A stretch of 64,000 bases of DNA, taken from an uncultured Clostridia bacterium. GTDB taxonomy: Bacteria; Bacillota; Clostridia; Christensenellales; Borkfalkiaceae. The position numbers and the translations under genes were made by a program. The stretch lies in NCBI GenBank assembly GCA_944354535.1, contig CALVPY010000001.1, positions 33,381 to 97,380 of the forward strand, read 5' to 3'. Shown here one piece after another: positions 8,546 through 16,567 of this stretch. Each line of letters starts with the position of its first letter. Positions within the stretch are counted from its first letter, which is position 1. Under the pieces are notes generated by a model. The model saw only the letters and a list, made by a program, of their open reading frames with translations, had not been told where the DNA came from and searched no databases.

Positions 8546-9964
8546 TTATTCTGCGGGCGGGGCGGAGGGAGCCGAGGCGCCCTTCTTTCTCCGCCTGAAG
8601 ATCTGGTCGCGGAAGAGGATGAGATTCATCACGAGGAAGAAGCCCACGAGGATCAGGAGCGTCCATTTGGGCTGACCGGGCGCGAAGGTCGCCAGCAGCA
8701 TCATGGGGAAGCCGAACACCATGGCGGGAAAGTTCTGATAGACGAGGTTTTCCGCCGCGGGAGTCGCAAGGTCGGGGTCGAGTTCGCGCAGCAGGATGAC
8801 GCCCGTCGACGCCGTGCCCGTCAGCATCCCGTACATGACGAGGAACTGCTCTTCGGAATAGCGGGGGAAGAGCTTGCGCGCCACCCAGATGTTATAAAAA
8901 TAGGTGATGACGAGCCCCACGACGCCGAGGATGAGCAGGATGTGCCAATACTGCGCGAGGGTATCCAGCTTGATGGCGGCGATGCCCGCGACGATCATGA
9001 TGTCGAAGAAGAAGTTGCTGATGCGCGTTAAAAGGAAGTTGTTCGTGTACTGCTTCTTGATGACGTTCTTCTTGTGGAAGAAGTTCACGACCGCCTTGAC
9101 GATGACGGCGGCGAGCACACCGAGGAAGAAGTTGAAACCGTAGACGGTCGCCTTCATCGTGGGCAGAAGCAGCCCCAGCCCGTACATCAGAAGATAGCTC
9201 AGAACATAGGCAAGGGCGATGAACGCGATCTGGATGGTGATCTTGTCGATGCCCTGGTTCATGGGGATGTCGCCCTCGTTATGCACTTCGGAGCTCGGGA
9301 TGAAGTCCTTCTCGTCGCCCACGCGGCGCATCCTGCCCTTCTTCCTTATGATATTGAGGTGGATGACGCCGCCGATCGCCGCACTCAGGAACCCGAGCGC
9401 CGCCACCGAGAGACCGAAGCTCTTGCCGCCCTCAAAGCCGTACTGCGTCTCGTAGATGTTGCCGTAGTTCATGGCCTGGCCCGAACCCTGTCCGTAGCCG
9501 AAGGGCAGCAGGATGCCCGCCGCTTCGAAGAAGCCGGGCATAAAGGCGTAGGCGGCAAGGATGGTGATGGCAAGCCCGAAGATGCCCTGCAAAAGGTAGG
9601 TCGCCACCGTCGTCACGCCCGTGTTGAAGATCTCCACGCCGCGCTGTTTGTTCATCTTGCCTTTGGTCGTCTTGAGCGTCGAGGCGATGAAGCCGAGCGC
9701 CAGCGTATGATAGGTGAGGATCTCCAAAAACGCCGCGCCGTCGCCGCCGAAGAACTGCGTATCGAAGAGGTATTCCTTCGTCACGCCCGTGTAAATGGAG
9801 GAGATGATGAGCAGCATGATGCCGCCCAGCACCGAGGTGGGGATGAGGGAGTTGCCCAAGGGCTTGATGAGCCGCTTGAGCGCGTTCGCCACCAACAGGC
9901 TGATGAGCAGGATGGCGATGACGTTGAAGGATCCCCAAACACTAAAGTCCCAGAAATTTTCCAT
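8546..9964 (-). CDS. GltS-like sodium/glutamate symporter family membrane protein
   Basis: 472 residues, almost all hydrophobic, with about 10-12 predicted membrane segments starting at residue 12. Two internally similar halves, each with a glycine-rich re-entrant-type segment (GYGQGSGQAMNYG; MLTGTASTGVILL), fit the GltS fold. The probable role is Na+-coupled uptake of glutamate or another anion; substrate is inferred. The C-terminus is a short basic and proline tail. The gene starts inside the last 23 bases of the acyltransferase gene, so it is translationally coupled to it. Confidence 0.65.
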   Translation of the reverse strand: MENFWDFSVWGSFNVIAILLISLLVANALKRLIKPLGNSLIPTSVLGGIMLLIISSIYTGVTKEYLFDTQFFGGDGAAFLEILTYHTLALGFIASTLKTTKGKMNKQRGVEIFNTGVTTVATYLLQGIFGLAITILAAYAFMPGFFEAAGILLPFGYGQGSGQAMNYGNIYETQYGFEGGKSFGLSVAALGFLSAAIGGVIHLNIIRKKGRMRRVGDEKDFIPSSEVHNEGDIPMNQGIDKITIQIAFIALAYVLSYLLMYGLGLLLPTMKATVYGFNFFLGVLAAVIVKAVVNFFHKKNVIKKQYTNNFLLTRISNFFFDIMIVAGIAAIKLDTLAQYWHILLILGVVGLVITYFYNIWVARKLFPRYSEEQFLVMYGMLTGTASTGVILLRELDPDLATPAAENLVYQNFPAMVFGFPMMLLATFAPGQPKWTLLILVGFFLVMNLILFRDQIFRRRKKGASAPSAPPAE

Positions 9965-11171
9965 GTTCGTCTCCTTTCAGAAGGTTTTGGAAGCGGTAAA
10001 AGAGCTGTACATATTTGACGGCGTTGAAGTGCTTGTCTCCCTTGAATTGGAAAACTTTGCCCTCAAAGTACACGTTGAGCTTGTTGCGCCCGAGCACGGT
10101 GAAGGCGCTTGTCTCGCGGAAAGAAAAGACGCGCTTTTCCTCCCCGAAACAAACTTCCAGCCGCCCGCCGAAGAGGCGCAGCACCGCATCCTCCGCGATG
10201 GGGAGTTTGTTTTTGTAGAGGATGACTTCCTTCATCGAGGCGTGTTCCTCGTACAAAAGCTCGTCCTCTCTTTGAAGAAGGTCGAGGGAGTTCACATAAT
10301 TTGTCTGATAGTCGTACCACTCGAGCGGATCGCGGAAGGGACCCCGATCGAAGGTGCGGTCGGGCAGATAGCGCCACGTCTTTTTGCATTTTTGGCAGGT
10401 GATGTGTTCGCCCTCCGCGCGGAAGGCCGAAAGCCCGCAGTCGGGGCAGACATAAAAGGCGCGGTCCATATATTCGGCGCTCTTTTTGCTTTGGAATGTG
10501 CCGCCGAGTTTGAGATCGTCGACATAGAGCTCCTTTTGGACGATCGCTGCGATCTCCTCTTCGGGGAGGGCGCGGTACTCTTCGGGCTCCATGACGCGCG
10601 AAATATACACGCGCATTTTGCCCCTTCGCACATTGTCCGCCCAGCGGGGCTGCACGCCGTAGCCGCCTTCGATGCGGATGAAGGCGACGGGCAGGCGCAG
10701 GAGCTTGACGAGCCCGCCGATCGCGGGGTTGATGTGCTCCGTCCTGCCGCTGTAAGTGCGGTTGCCCTCGGGCGAGATGGCGATGGTGCCGCCCTCTTTG
10801 GCGACTTTGAGGCAGGTCATCACGGCGCGCACGTCCGTTGTCTGTTTGCGGATGGGGATGGGCCGCACCGCCCACTCGAGCATACGCGAGATCAAGCCGT
10901 TCGAGAAGAGGTCTTCGCTCGCCACATAGTAGACGGGTCCCAAGTATACCATGCCCACGAAGAATTGGTCGAAGGCGGTCTGGTGGTTGCTCAAAAGCAG
11001 ATAGGGCCGCTTTCCGGGGCGCTTCATGCGCTCCACTTTGGCGCCGTACCACAGCTTGCAGAGGGGAGAGAGGAGGTAGACGAGCGATTTTACAACGCGG
11101 TGCCTTGCTCTCCGCCACCTGTTTTTGCGTTTTCCGCGCTGTTTTGTCTTTTCGGTTTTTTCTTTTGCCAT
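9942..11171 (-). CDS. PlsC-like lysophospholipid acyltransferase with C-terminal zinc ribbon
   Basis: 409 residues from the ATG five bases past the HAD stop; the frame is open further upstream but overlaps that gene. The acyltransferase HX4D motif is NHQTAFD (His63, Asp68) and motif III is SPEGNRTYSG. The likely reaction is acyl transfer to lysophosphatidic acid in membrane lipid synthesis. After the catalytic domain (about residues 45-240) comes a zinc-ribbon-like CPDC...CQKC segment, then about 130 residues with no domain I recognise. PlsC proteins are usually about 200-250 residues, so the C-terminal half is an unusual addition. An unusually basic N-terminus may dock the membrane. Confidence 0.8.
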   Translation of the reverse strand: MAKEKTEKTKQRGKRKNRWRRARHRVVKSLVYLLSPLCKLWYGAKVERMKRPGKRPYLLLSNHQTAFDQFFVGMVYLGPVYYVASEDLFSNGLISRMLEWAVRPIPIRKQTTDVRAVMTCLKVAKEGGTIAISPEGNRTYSGRTEHINPAIGGLVKLLRLPVAFIRIEGGYGVQPRWADNVRRGKMRVYISRVMEPEEYRALPEEEIAAIVQKELYVDDLKLGGTFQSKKSAEYMDRAFYVCPDCGLSAFRAEGEHITCQKCKKTWRYLPDRTFDRGPFRDPLEWYDYQTNYVNSLDLLQREDELLYEEHASMKEVILYKNKLPIAEDAVLRLFGGRLEVCFGEEKRVFSFRETSAFTVLGRNKLNVYFEGKVFQFKGDKHFNAVKYVQLFYRFQNLLKGDEHGKFLGL

Positions 11172-11175
11172 AGAT

Positions 11176-11841
11176 TCAGAAGAGGATGGGGGAGGGGAGA
11201 ACTTCCTGGAAGGAGTTGAGGTAGAGATCCGCCGTTTGGCGGAGCGCTTCCTCGTCGCCGCGCGAGCCCTCGTCAAAGACGGCGGCAGTGAAAAATCCGC
11301 CCGATCTTGCCGCCTTCACGGCGGGGAGGATGTCTTCGAAGACGGCGCAATTTTCGGGCGGAACGCCGAGGCGGCGGGCAGCTTCGAGGTACACGTCGGG
11401 GAACTGCTTGCCGCGCGCCACTTCGCGCACCATGACGGCGGCGGAAAACAGCGCCTCTATGCCGTTGTGCGCAAGGGCGGGGGCAAACAGCTTCTCGTCC
11501 GAAGAGGTCGCGATGGCAAGTTTGACGCCCCGTTCGTGCAGGGAAAGAAGATACTCCTTCGCATAGGGCTTCAAGGGCATCTCGGCATACGCCGCGCGGA
11601 TGAACGCGAGCCATTCGTCCATGATCTCTTCGGGGCGTTCGGAGAGGGCATAGCGCGCCTTCGTGTAGCGGGCGGCCTCTTCGAGGTGCATGAGCTTGAC
11701 GGCTTCCGTATAATCGGGCGTGAGCGGAATGCCGCGGCGGGAGAGAAAGTCGCGGTCGGCATCGTCCCACACGCCGAGCGAATCGAGCAGCGTGCCGTCG
11801 AGGTCGAACACGGCCGCCTGCATATGATGTGCGATCGCCAT
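11176..11841 (-). CDS. HAD-superfamily phosphatase/phosphoglycolate-phosphatase-like protein
   Basis: 221 residues. The HAD nucleophile motif FDLDGTLLD lies at 12-20 (Asp13, Asp15), with the second motif in IATSSDEK and the acidic motif VFEDILPAVKAA. A helical cap lies between motifs 1 and 2 (subfamily IA). It dephosphorylates a small phosphate ester or acts as a mutase; substrate is unknown. It is first in the minus-strand operon with the acyltransferase and the symporter. Confidence 0.85.
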   Translation of the reverse strand: MAIAHHMQAAVFDLDGTLLDSLGVWDDADRDFLSRRGIPLTPDYTEAVKLMHLEEAARYTKARYALSERPEEIMDEWLAFIRAAYAEMPLKPYAKEYLLSLHERGVKLAIATSSDEKLFAPALAHNGIEALFSAAVMVREVARGKQFPDVYLEAARRLGVPPENCAVFEDILPAVKAARSGGFFTAAVFDEGSRGDEEALRQTADLYLNSFQEVLPSPILF

Positions 11842-11901
11842 ATCCGCCTCCTTCGGTGCGCTTCTTCGCCGCAGCGCCTGTATTTTACAGTTTCATCTGA
11901 A

Positions 11902-11930
11902 ATTGTAACATAAATTGGCAACAAAGTCAA
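11902..11930 (-). promoter_or_regulatory. Promoter for the HAD-PlsC-GltS operon
   Basis: Minus strand: TTGACT, 17 bp, TACAAT with extended -10 TG. The -35 box sits inside a tandem 9-base repeat (CTTTGTTGA, CTTTGTTGC), possibly fortuitous. Confidence 0.8.
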
Positions 11931-12067
11931 CAAAGTTAAAAATGCCGCAGCCGCCGCACGGGTTTTTTGCGCACGATCTCATAGAGGGCCTGAGAGGAAG
12001 GGTTTTGGGCGTTTTGTGCGGGGGATCCCCGTTTGTGGCGAAAAAATGACGGTTGATGGAAGGCATA

Positions 12068-12096
12068 TTGCGTTTTCTATGAAGTCGGGCTATAAT
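12068..12096 (+). promoter_or_regulatory. Promoter of the candidate sRNA
   Basis: TTGCGT, 17 bp, TATAAT. The predicted start is near 12102-12104, giving a transcript of about 90 nt ending at the hairpin at 12154-12186. Confidence 0.65.
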
Positions 12097-12102
12097 GCGG
12101 TC

Positions 12103-12191
12103 AAGCGGAGTAAACAGGGCTGTCCCCGTTTTACTCATGCTTCCCCCCTATTGAAAGCTGCGTGTCGCTCTGCGATGCGCAGCTTTCTTTT
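12103..12191 (+). ncRNA. Candidate small regulatory RNA with C-rich loop region
   Basis: A promoter and an intrinsic terminator bracket about 90 nt with no credible ORF. A first hairpin pairs GAGTAAA (12108-12114) with TTTACTC (12130-12136), closing on GGG/CCC. A single-stranded linker contains CTTCCCCCC (about 12140-12148). The linker is complementary to Shine-Dalgarno sequences, as in several Gram-positive antisense sRNAs (known principle). A second promoter downstream drives the next gene, so this unit is not needed as its leader. It could still be an attenuated leader. Confidence 0.55.
12154..12191 (+). terminator. Terminator of the candidate sRNA
   Basis: AAAGCTGCG (12154-12162) pairs with CGCAGCTTT (12178-12186), and inside it TCGC pairs with GCGA around a 3-base loop; TG/TG forms an internal loop. 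CTTTT follows. Confidence 0.8.
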
Positions 12192-12282
12192 GCGTTCGGC
12201 TGCATTTCGTGCCGCGTTGTGCCGCGTTTCATTTGCGCCCGTTCCGTTTGTACCGAAAAATCGACCGTTTATGGCGAAGGGT

Positions 12283-12311
12283 TTGAAATGCTCACATCTT
12301 GCCGCTATAAT
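12283..12311 (+). promoter_or_regulatory. Promoter for the GPH symporter gene
   Basis: TTGAAA, 17 bp, TATAAT. The leader to the ATG at 12441 would be about 125 nt and contains a GC-rich stretch but no hairpin I recognise as a riboswitch. Confidence 0.8.
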
Positions 12312-12440
12312 GAAAGCAGATATTGTAAGGCTGTCACAGATCGGCAGCCGTGGTCGGCTCGCCTGATCGGGAAGCGGCTGCCGCGCCCGAAGCCCTGCGT
12401 ACAGGGGAAGAGGCAGGGACTATATGATAGAGAGGAAAAA

Positions 12441-14096
12441 ATGATGGAAAAAACGCAAAGCAAAAGTATTTTTGACCGTGCGCTCCTGAAGACGAGGGTG
12501 CGCTCGGCCAATGTAAAGCCCGTGGAATCGCTCTTGGGGTATCTCGTCGGGCCGTTCTGCGCCATGCTCGCAAACGGCATCTTCACGACCTATCTCATGC
12601 GCTATTTCCGCGACGTCCTGTTCGCGGAAGAACTTGCGGCGGGTTCCGCGCTTGCGGGAACGGTAGAGACGTTTTTGATGCTCTTTCCCATCCTCTCCGC
12701 CATCCTCATCGTTGTCGGCAACCTTGTTGCGGGGCAGCTCGTGGAGCGGACGCGGACGGGCGCGGGCAAGGCGCGGCCGTGGATCCTGCTCTCCTCGGTG
12801 CTGCTCGCCGTTTCCTGCGTGCTCATCTTCATCCAGCCGTTTGAAAATGCAACGGCGAAGATGGTCTGGCTCGTCATCGCGTACAACCTCTATTACGCGG
12901 TCGCCTTCCCGCTGTATAATACGGCAAACAGCACCTTAACGCCGCTCTCGACGCGCAACCCCAATCAAAGGAGCGTGCTCGCATCCTTCGTCAACATGTC
13001 GCTTCTCGGCGCGGTGGGCGCAGGTTCGATGGTCTTCCCCTTCCTTTTGGGCATCCTCGTCAAACCCGAAATGAGCCTCGGGACGCAGAAGACGTTCTGG
13101 ATGATCCTTTTCATCATCGTGGCGGTCATCACCTTCCTCGGAACGGTGCTCCAATACTACTTCACGCGCGAACGCGTGACGGAAGAGGGGATGCACGCCG
13201 CTTCGGAGAAGAAGAGCGCGGTGAGCGCGGGCAAACAGGCAAAGGCTGCCGTTTCGGACGGCTTCTTCTGGGCGATCATCATCTTCTACTTCTTGTATCA
13301 GTTCAGCGGCGGCATCAAGAACACTTCGCTCAACTTCTATGCGGAGCTCCTCGAAACGGAAGCCCTCACGAAGGACTCCATCACGGGGGTACTCGGCATC
13401 GTGGGCGCGGTGCCCATGGCGGTCTCCATCGTCTTTATCGCGCCGCTTTGCAATAAGTTCGGCAAACGCCTCATCACTGTCATCGGCATGATCATCGGCG
13501 TCGTGGGCGGGGTGCTCGCGGGCATCTTCTACGATAACATGGTCGTCGCCGCGGTCGGCATCGCCTTAAAGTGTCTCGGCTCTGCGCCCGCAGGGTATAT
13601 GATCCTCGCCATGATCGCCGATTCTCTCGATCACATCGAAGCCAAGTGCGGGTTCCGCTGCGACGGCTTCGTGATGTCCATTTATAGCTCTATCATGATC
13701 GCTTCGACGAACGTCGCGCAGGGCGTCACGAGCGCGCTCGTGGGCAGTTCCTCAACGGGCGCGGTCATCGCCTACATCTGGGTGGAGACGGTGTGCTACG
13801 GTCTCGGCGCCATCGTCCTTCTCTTCTTCGGCGTGGAGAAGTTCCTGAAGAAGGACAGGGAGAGCATCCTTGCCCGCCAGAAGGCGGAAGCGGAAGCCGC
13901 AGGCATCGAATGGGTGACGCCCGAGGAGAGGCTCAAGCGCGAAGAGGAAGAGGCGGAGCGCGAAGCGGAGAAGGCGCGCATCGAAGAGCTCAAAGCCCGC
14001 TGCGAAAAGAAGGGGCTCGACTTCGAACAAGAGGAGCGCGCATATCAGGAAAAACTGAGAAGGAAGCGTGAAAAAGCATCCAAGAAGAGATCGTAA
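12441..14096 (+). CDS. GPH-family sugar:cation symporter (MFS)
   Basis: 551 residues from the ATG after AGAGAGGAAAAA. About twelve membrane segments and a glycoside-pentoside-hexuronide look: an N-terminal GPFCAMLANGIFTTYLMRYFRDV and a cytoplasmic loop with R-T-G-KARPW. These carriers import glycosides or pentoses with Na+ or H+. The C-terminal 80 residues form a very charged, probably coiled-coil tail (Glu/Arg/Lys-rich), longer than usual. A glycosyltransferase gene follows after 24 bp and could be cotranscribed. The substrate is not deducible; the nearby GH43 enzyme hints at plant-derived oligosaccharides. Confidence 0.85.
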   Translation: MMEKTQSKSIFDRALLKTRVRSANVKPVESLLGYLVGPFCAMLANGIFTTYLMRYFRDVLFAEELAAGSALAGTVETFLMLFPILSAILIVVGNLVAGQLVERTRTGAGKARPWILLSSVLLAVSCVLIFIQPFENATAKMVWLVIAYNLYYAVAFPLYNTANSTLTPLSTRNPNQRSVLASFVNMSLLGAVGAGSMVFPFLLGILVKPEMSLGTQKTFWMILFIIVAVITFLGTVLQYYFTRERVTEEGMHAASEKKSAVSAGKQAKAAVSDGFFWAIIIFYFLYQFSGGIKNTSLNFYAELLETEALTKDSITGVLGIVGAVPMAVSIVFIAPLCNKFGKRLITVIGMIIGVVGGVLAGIFYDNMVVAAVGIALKCLGSAPAGYMILAMIADSLDHIEAKCGFRCDGFVMSIYSSIMIASTNVAQGVTSALVGSSSTGAVIAYIWVETVCYGLGAIVLLFFGVEKFLKKDRESILARQKAEAEAAGIEWVTPEERLKREEEEAEREAEKARIEELKARCEKKGLDFEQEERAYQEKLRRKREKASKKRS

Positions 14097-14120
14097 ATTG
14101 AGAGCATAGGGGGATATGCG

Positions 14121-15158
14121 ATGAAACAAAAGATATTGACTTGTACCGTGCCGTGCTATAATTCTTCGGCCTATATGCGCAAGTGCATCGAAAGCCTCCT
14201 CGCCGGCGGGGAGGACATGGAGATCATCGTCGTCAACGACGGCTCCGCCGACGATACGCTTGCGATCGCGCGGGAGTACGAGGCGGCCTATCCTTCCATC
14301 GTGCGCGTCGTAGACAAGCAGAACGGCGGGCACGGGTCGGGGGTCAACGCGGGCCTTGCGCGCGCGGCGGGGCTCTACTTCAAGGTGGTGGACTCGGACG
14401 ACTGGCTGGACGAAGATTCCCTTCGCATCTTTCTGAGCACGCTGAAGGCGCACCTCGACGGCGGCCGTGCGGCAGATCTCTATATCACCGATTTCGTCTA
14501 CGACAAGGTGTGCGAAGGAAAGAGCTTCCGCCGCAGTTTCCGCCGCAATTTTCCCCGCACGGAACTGTTCGGCTGGGATGACGTCGGCACCTTCCGGTTT
14601 TCCTCTCTGCTCATGATGCATTCGCTCGTCTATCGGACGGAAGTCTTGAGAAAGTGCCGCCTTGTCCTCCCCGAACATACCTTTTACGTCGACAACATCT
14701 ATCTTTATAAGCCGCTTCCCTATACGGAAAAGCTCTGCTATCTCGAACTTCCGCTCTATCACTATCTGATCGGAAGAGAGGATCAGTCGGTGAGCCATTC
14801 CAACATCACGAAGCGCTATCTGCAGCAGATCCGCGTCATGAAGGAGTTGGTGAGCGCCTACTCTTATGAAGAAATCATGGCTATGCCCAAGGGACTGCGA
14901 AAATACATGAAACACGTCCTCGGCGTCATCATGGTGCTCACCGTCATGTTCACGACGGCGGGAAAGGATAACATCCCCGCCCGCGTCGACGCAATGGACG
15001 GGCTCTGGGAGTTCATCCGCGCGCGCGACAAAAAGCTCTTCCGCTTCCTGAGCAGAAGGACATACCCCGCACTTGTTTACTTCCTCCCCTTCCGTCTGCA
15101 GGGCCTGACGACGGAACTCGGCTACCGCTTCTTCCGCGAGCGCATCAAGTGCAGCTGA
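14121..15158 (+). CDS. Family 2 glycosyltransferase
   Basis: 345 residues. The GT-A fold N-terminus (LTCTVPCYNSSAYMRKCIESLL), the VVNDGSADDT nucleotide site and the metal-binding DSDD at 91-94 are clear. It transfers a sugar from a nucleotide donor, probably in cell-surface polysaccharide synthesis. No membrane segment is obvious, so it is cytoplasmic or membrane-associated. A terminator separates it from glf, but the two neighbours suggest a shared surface-glycan role. The GGGGG-containing ribosome site is 7 bases before the ATG. Confidence 0.9.
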   Translation: MKQKILTCTVPCYNSSAYMRKCIESLLAGGEDMEIIVVNDGSADDTLAIAREYEAAYPSIVRVVDKQNGGHGSGVNAGLARAAGLYFKVVDSDDWLDEDSLRIFLSTLKAHLDGGRAADLYITDFVYDKVCEGKSFRRSFRRNFPRTELFGWDDVGTFRFSSLLMMHSLVYRTEVLRKCRLVLPEHTFYVDNIYLYKPLPYTEKLCYLELPLYHYLIGREDQSVSHSNITKRYLQQIRVMKELVSAYSYEEIMAMPKGLRKYMKHVLGVIMVLTVMFTTAGKDNIPARVDAMDGLWEFIRARDKKLFRFLSRRTYPALVYFLPFRLQGLTTELGYRFFRERIKCS

Positions 15159-15193
15159 TCATCATTCGACCACAGTTCAATTCTTTTCCTCCC

Positions 15194-15233
15194 GCCGCAT
15201 ACGCCGCTTAGGCGTATGCGGCAAGAATTTTTA
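15194..15233 (+). terminator. Terminator after the glycosyltransferase
   Basis: Perfect 12-bp stem GCCGCATACGCC/GGCGTATGCGGC with loop GCTTA, followed by AAGAATTTTT. Confidence 0.82.
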
Positions 15234-15242
15234 GAAGGGGGC

Positions 15243-15271
15243 TTGCATTTCGCATCGGGAATTGGTAAAAT
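15243..15271 (+). promoter_or_regulatory. Promoter for glf
   Basis: TTGCAT, 17 bp, TAAAAT, located 58 bp before the start codon. Confidence 0.65.
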
Positions 15272-15329
15272 AAGAGAGGGGCTCGGGTCGAAGCGGCCCG
15301 TTTCCGAGAACGCACAAAAGGAGCAAACT

Positions 15330-16466
15330 ATGGCGCAATACGACTATCTCATCGTGGGGGCGGGGCTGTTCGGCTGCGTATTCGCCCGCGAAGCAAGCGA
15401 TGCGGGAAAGAGATGCCTTGTCATCGAACGAAGGCCGCACATCGGCGGCAACGCCTACACCGAGCGTCTCGAGGGCATCGACATCCACCGCTACGGCGCG
15501 CACATCTTCCATACGAGCGACGAGCGCGTGTGGAAGTATGTCAGCGGCTTTGTCCGCTTCAACAACTTCGTCAATTCGCCCATCGCGCGCTATCGGGACG
15601 AGCTTTACAACCTGCCCTTCAACATGAACACCTTCTCCAAGCTGTGGGGGGTCGTTACGCCCAAAGAGGCGCAGGCTGAGATCGCCCGCCAGATCGAAGA
15701 GCTCCATATCGATGAGCCAAAGAACCTCGAAGAACAGGGGCTCAAGCTTGCGGGGCGCGACGTCTTCGAAAAGCTCATCCGCGGCTACACCGAAAAGCAG
15801 TGGGGGAAGCCCTGCTCCGAGCTCCCCGCCTTCATCATCCGCCGCGTGCCGCTCCGCTTCACTTACGATAACAACTACTTCAACGACCGCTATCAGGGCA
15901 TCCCCGAAGAGGGCTATACCCGCCTTGCGGAAAAGCTGTTGGAGGGCGTCGAAGTGCGCCTTTGCACCGATCATGCAGCCTTCCGCCGCGAACATCCCGC
16001 GATCGCCGAAAAGATCGTCTATACAGGCGCCATCGACGAATATTTCGAATGCTGTTTCGGGCCTCTCCAATACCGCTCGCTGCGCTTCGAGACGGAGCGG
16101 CTCGAAGAGGAGAACTTCCAGGGCAACGCCGTTGTCAACTATACCGCCCGCGAGGTCCCCTATACGCGCGTCATCGAACACAAGCATTTCACGCACGCCG
16201 AGAGCCCCGTCACCTATGTGACGCGGGAATACCCCGATCCGTGGTCACCGGGCAAGGAGCGCTATTACCCTGTCAACGACGCGGAGAACGAGGCGCTCTA
16301 TCAGAAGTACAGGCAAAAAGCGGAAGGGGAGGGGAACGTCCTCTTCTGCGGCCGCCTCGGGAGCTACCGCTATCTCGATATGGATAAGACGGTCAAAGCC
16401 GCGCTTGAACTTGCCGACGCGGAGCTCGGCCCCCGGCCGCGCGCACCCCTCGTGACGGAACGTTGA
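15330..16466 (+). CDS. glf: UDP-galactopyranose mutase
   Basis: 378 residues from the ATG preceded by AAAAGGAG. Flavoenzyme converting UDP-galactopyranose to UDP-galactofuranose, the donor for galactofuranose in surface glycans. Seen: the FAD-binding LIVGAGLFG, the IGGNAYTE loop, the RYGAHIFHT motif, and the C-terminal RLGSYRYLDMDKTV that contacts flavin and substrate. The length is typical. The neighbouring glycosyltransferase could use this or another nucleotide sugar. Cytoplasmic. Confidence 0.96.
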   Translation: MAQYDYLIVGAGLFGCVFAREASDAGKRCLVIERRPHIGGNAYTERLEGIDIHRYGAHIFHTSDERVWKYVSGFVRFNNFVNSPIARYRDELYNLPFNMNTFSKLWGVVTPKEAQAEIARQIEELHIDEPKNLEEQGLKLAGRDVFEKLIRGYTEKQWGKPCSELPAFIIRRVPLRFTYDNNYFNDRYQGIPEEGYTRLAEKLLEGVEVRLCTDHAAFRREHPAIAEKIVYTGAIDEYFECCFGPLQYRSLRFETERLEEENFQGNAVVNYTAREVPYTRVIEHKHFTHAESPVTYVTREYPDPWSPGKERYYPVNDAENEALYQKYRQKAEGEGNVLFCGRLGSYRYLDMDKTVKAALELADAELGPRPRAPLVTER

Positions 16467-16494
16467 AATAATCTGACGGGATGTTCGTCCGGGG

Positions 16495-16523
16495 TTGCCT
16501 GCCCGCGCATCAGAGGATATAAT
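16495..16523 (+). promoter_or_regulatory. Promoter for the GH43 gene
   Basis: TTGCCT, 17 bp, TATAAT, 45 bp before the start codon. Confidence 0.75.
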
Positions 16524-16567
16524 GAACGAAAACGGGGCTCGGCCCGCAACCGAGAATACAGGGGAAA

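Larger units (their letters stand above)
11842..12440. other. 600-bp intergenic region between divergent operons
   Basis: Holds three separate promoters (minus at 11902-11930, plus at 12068-12096 and 12283-12311) and a compact promoter-to-terminator unit at about 12102-12191 described as a candidate sRNA. Plus-strand frames of about 100 codons run through it, but they cross a terminator hairpin and lack a ribosome site, so I do not call a protein. Confidence 0.7.

Noticed and set aside
12016-12366. A 116-codon frame in the intergenic region
   Set aside because: Runs through a promoter, a terminator hairpin and a second promoter; no ribosome site.
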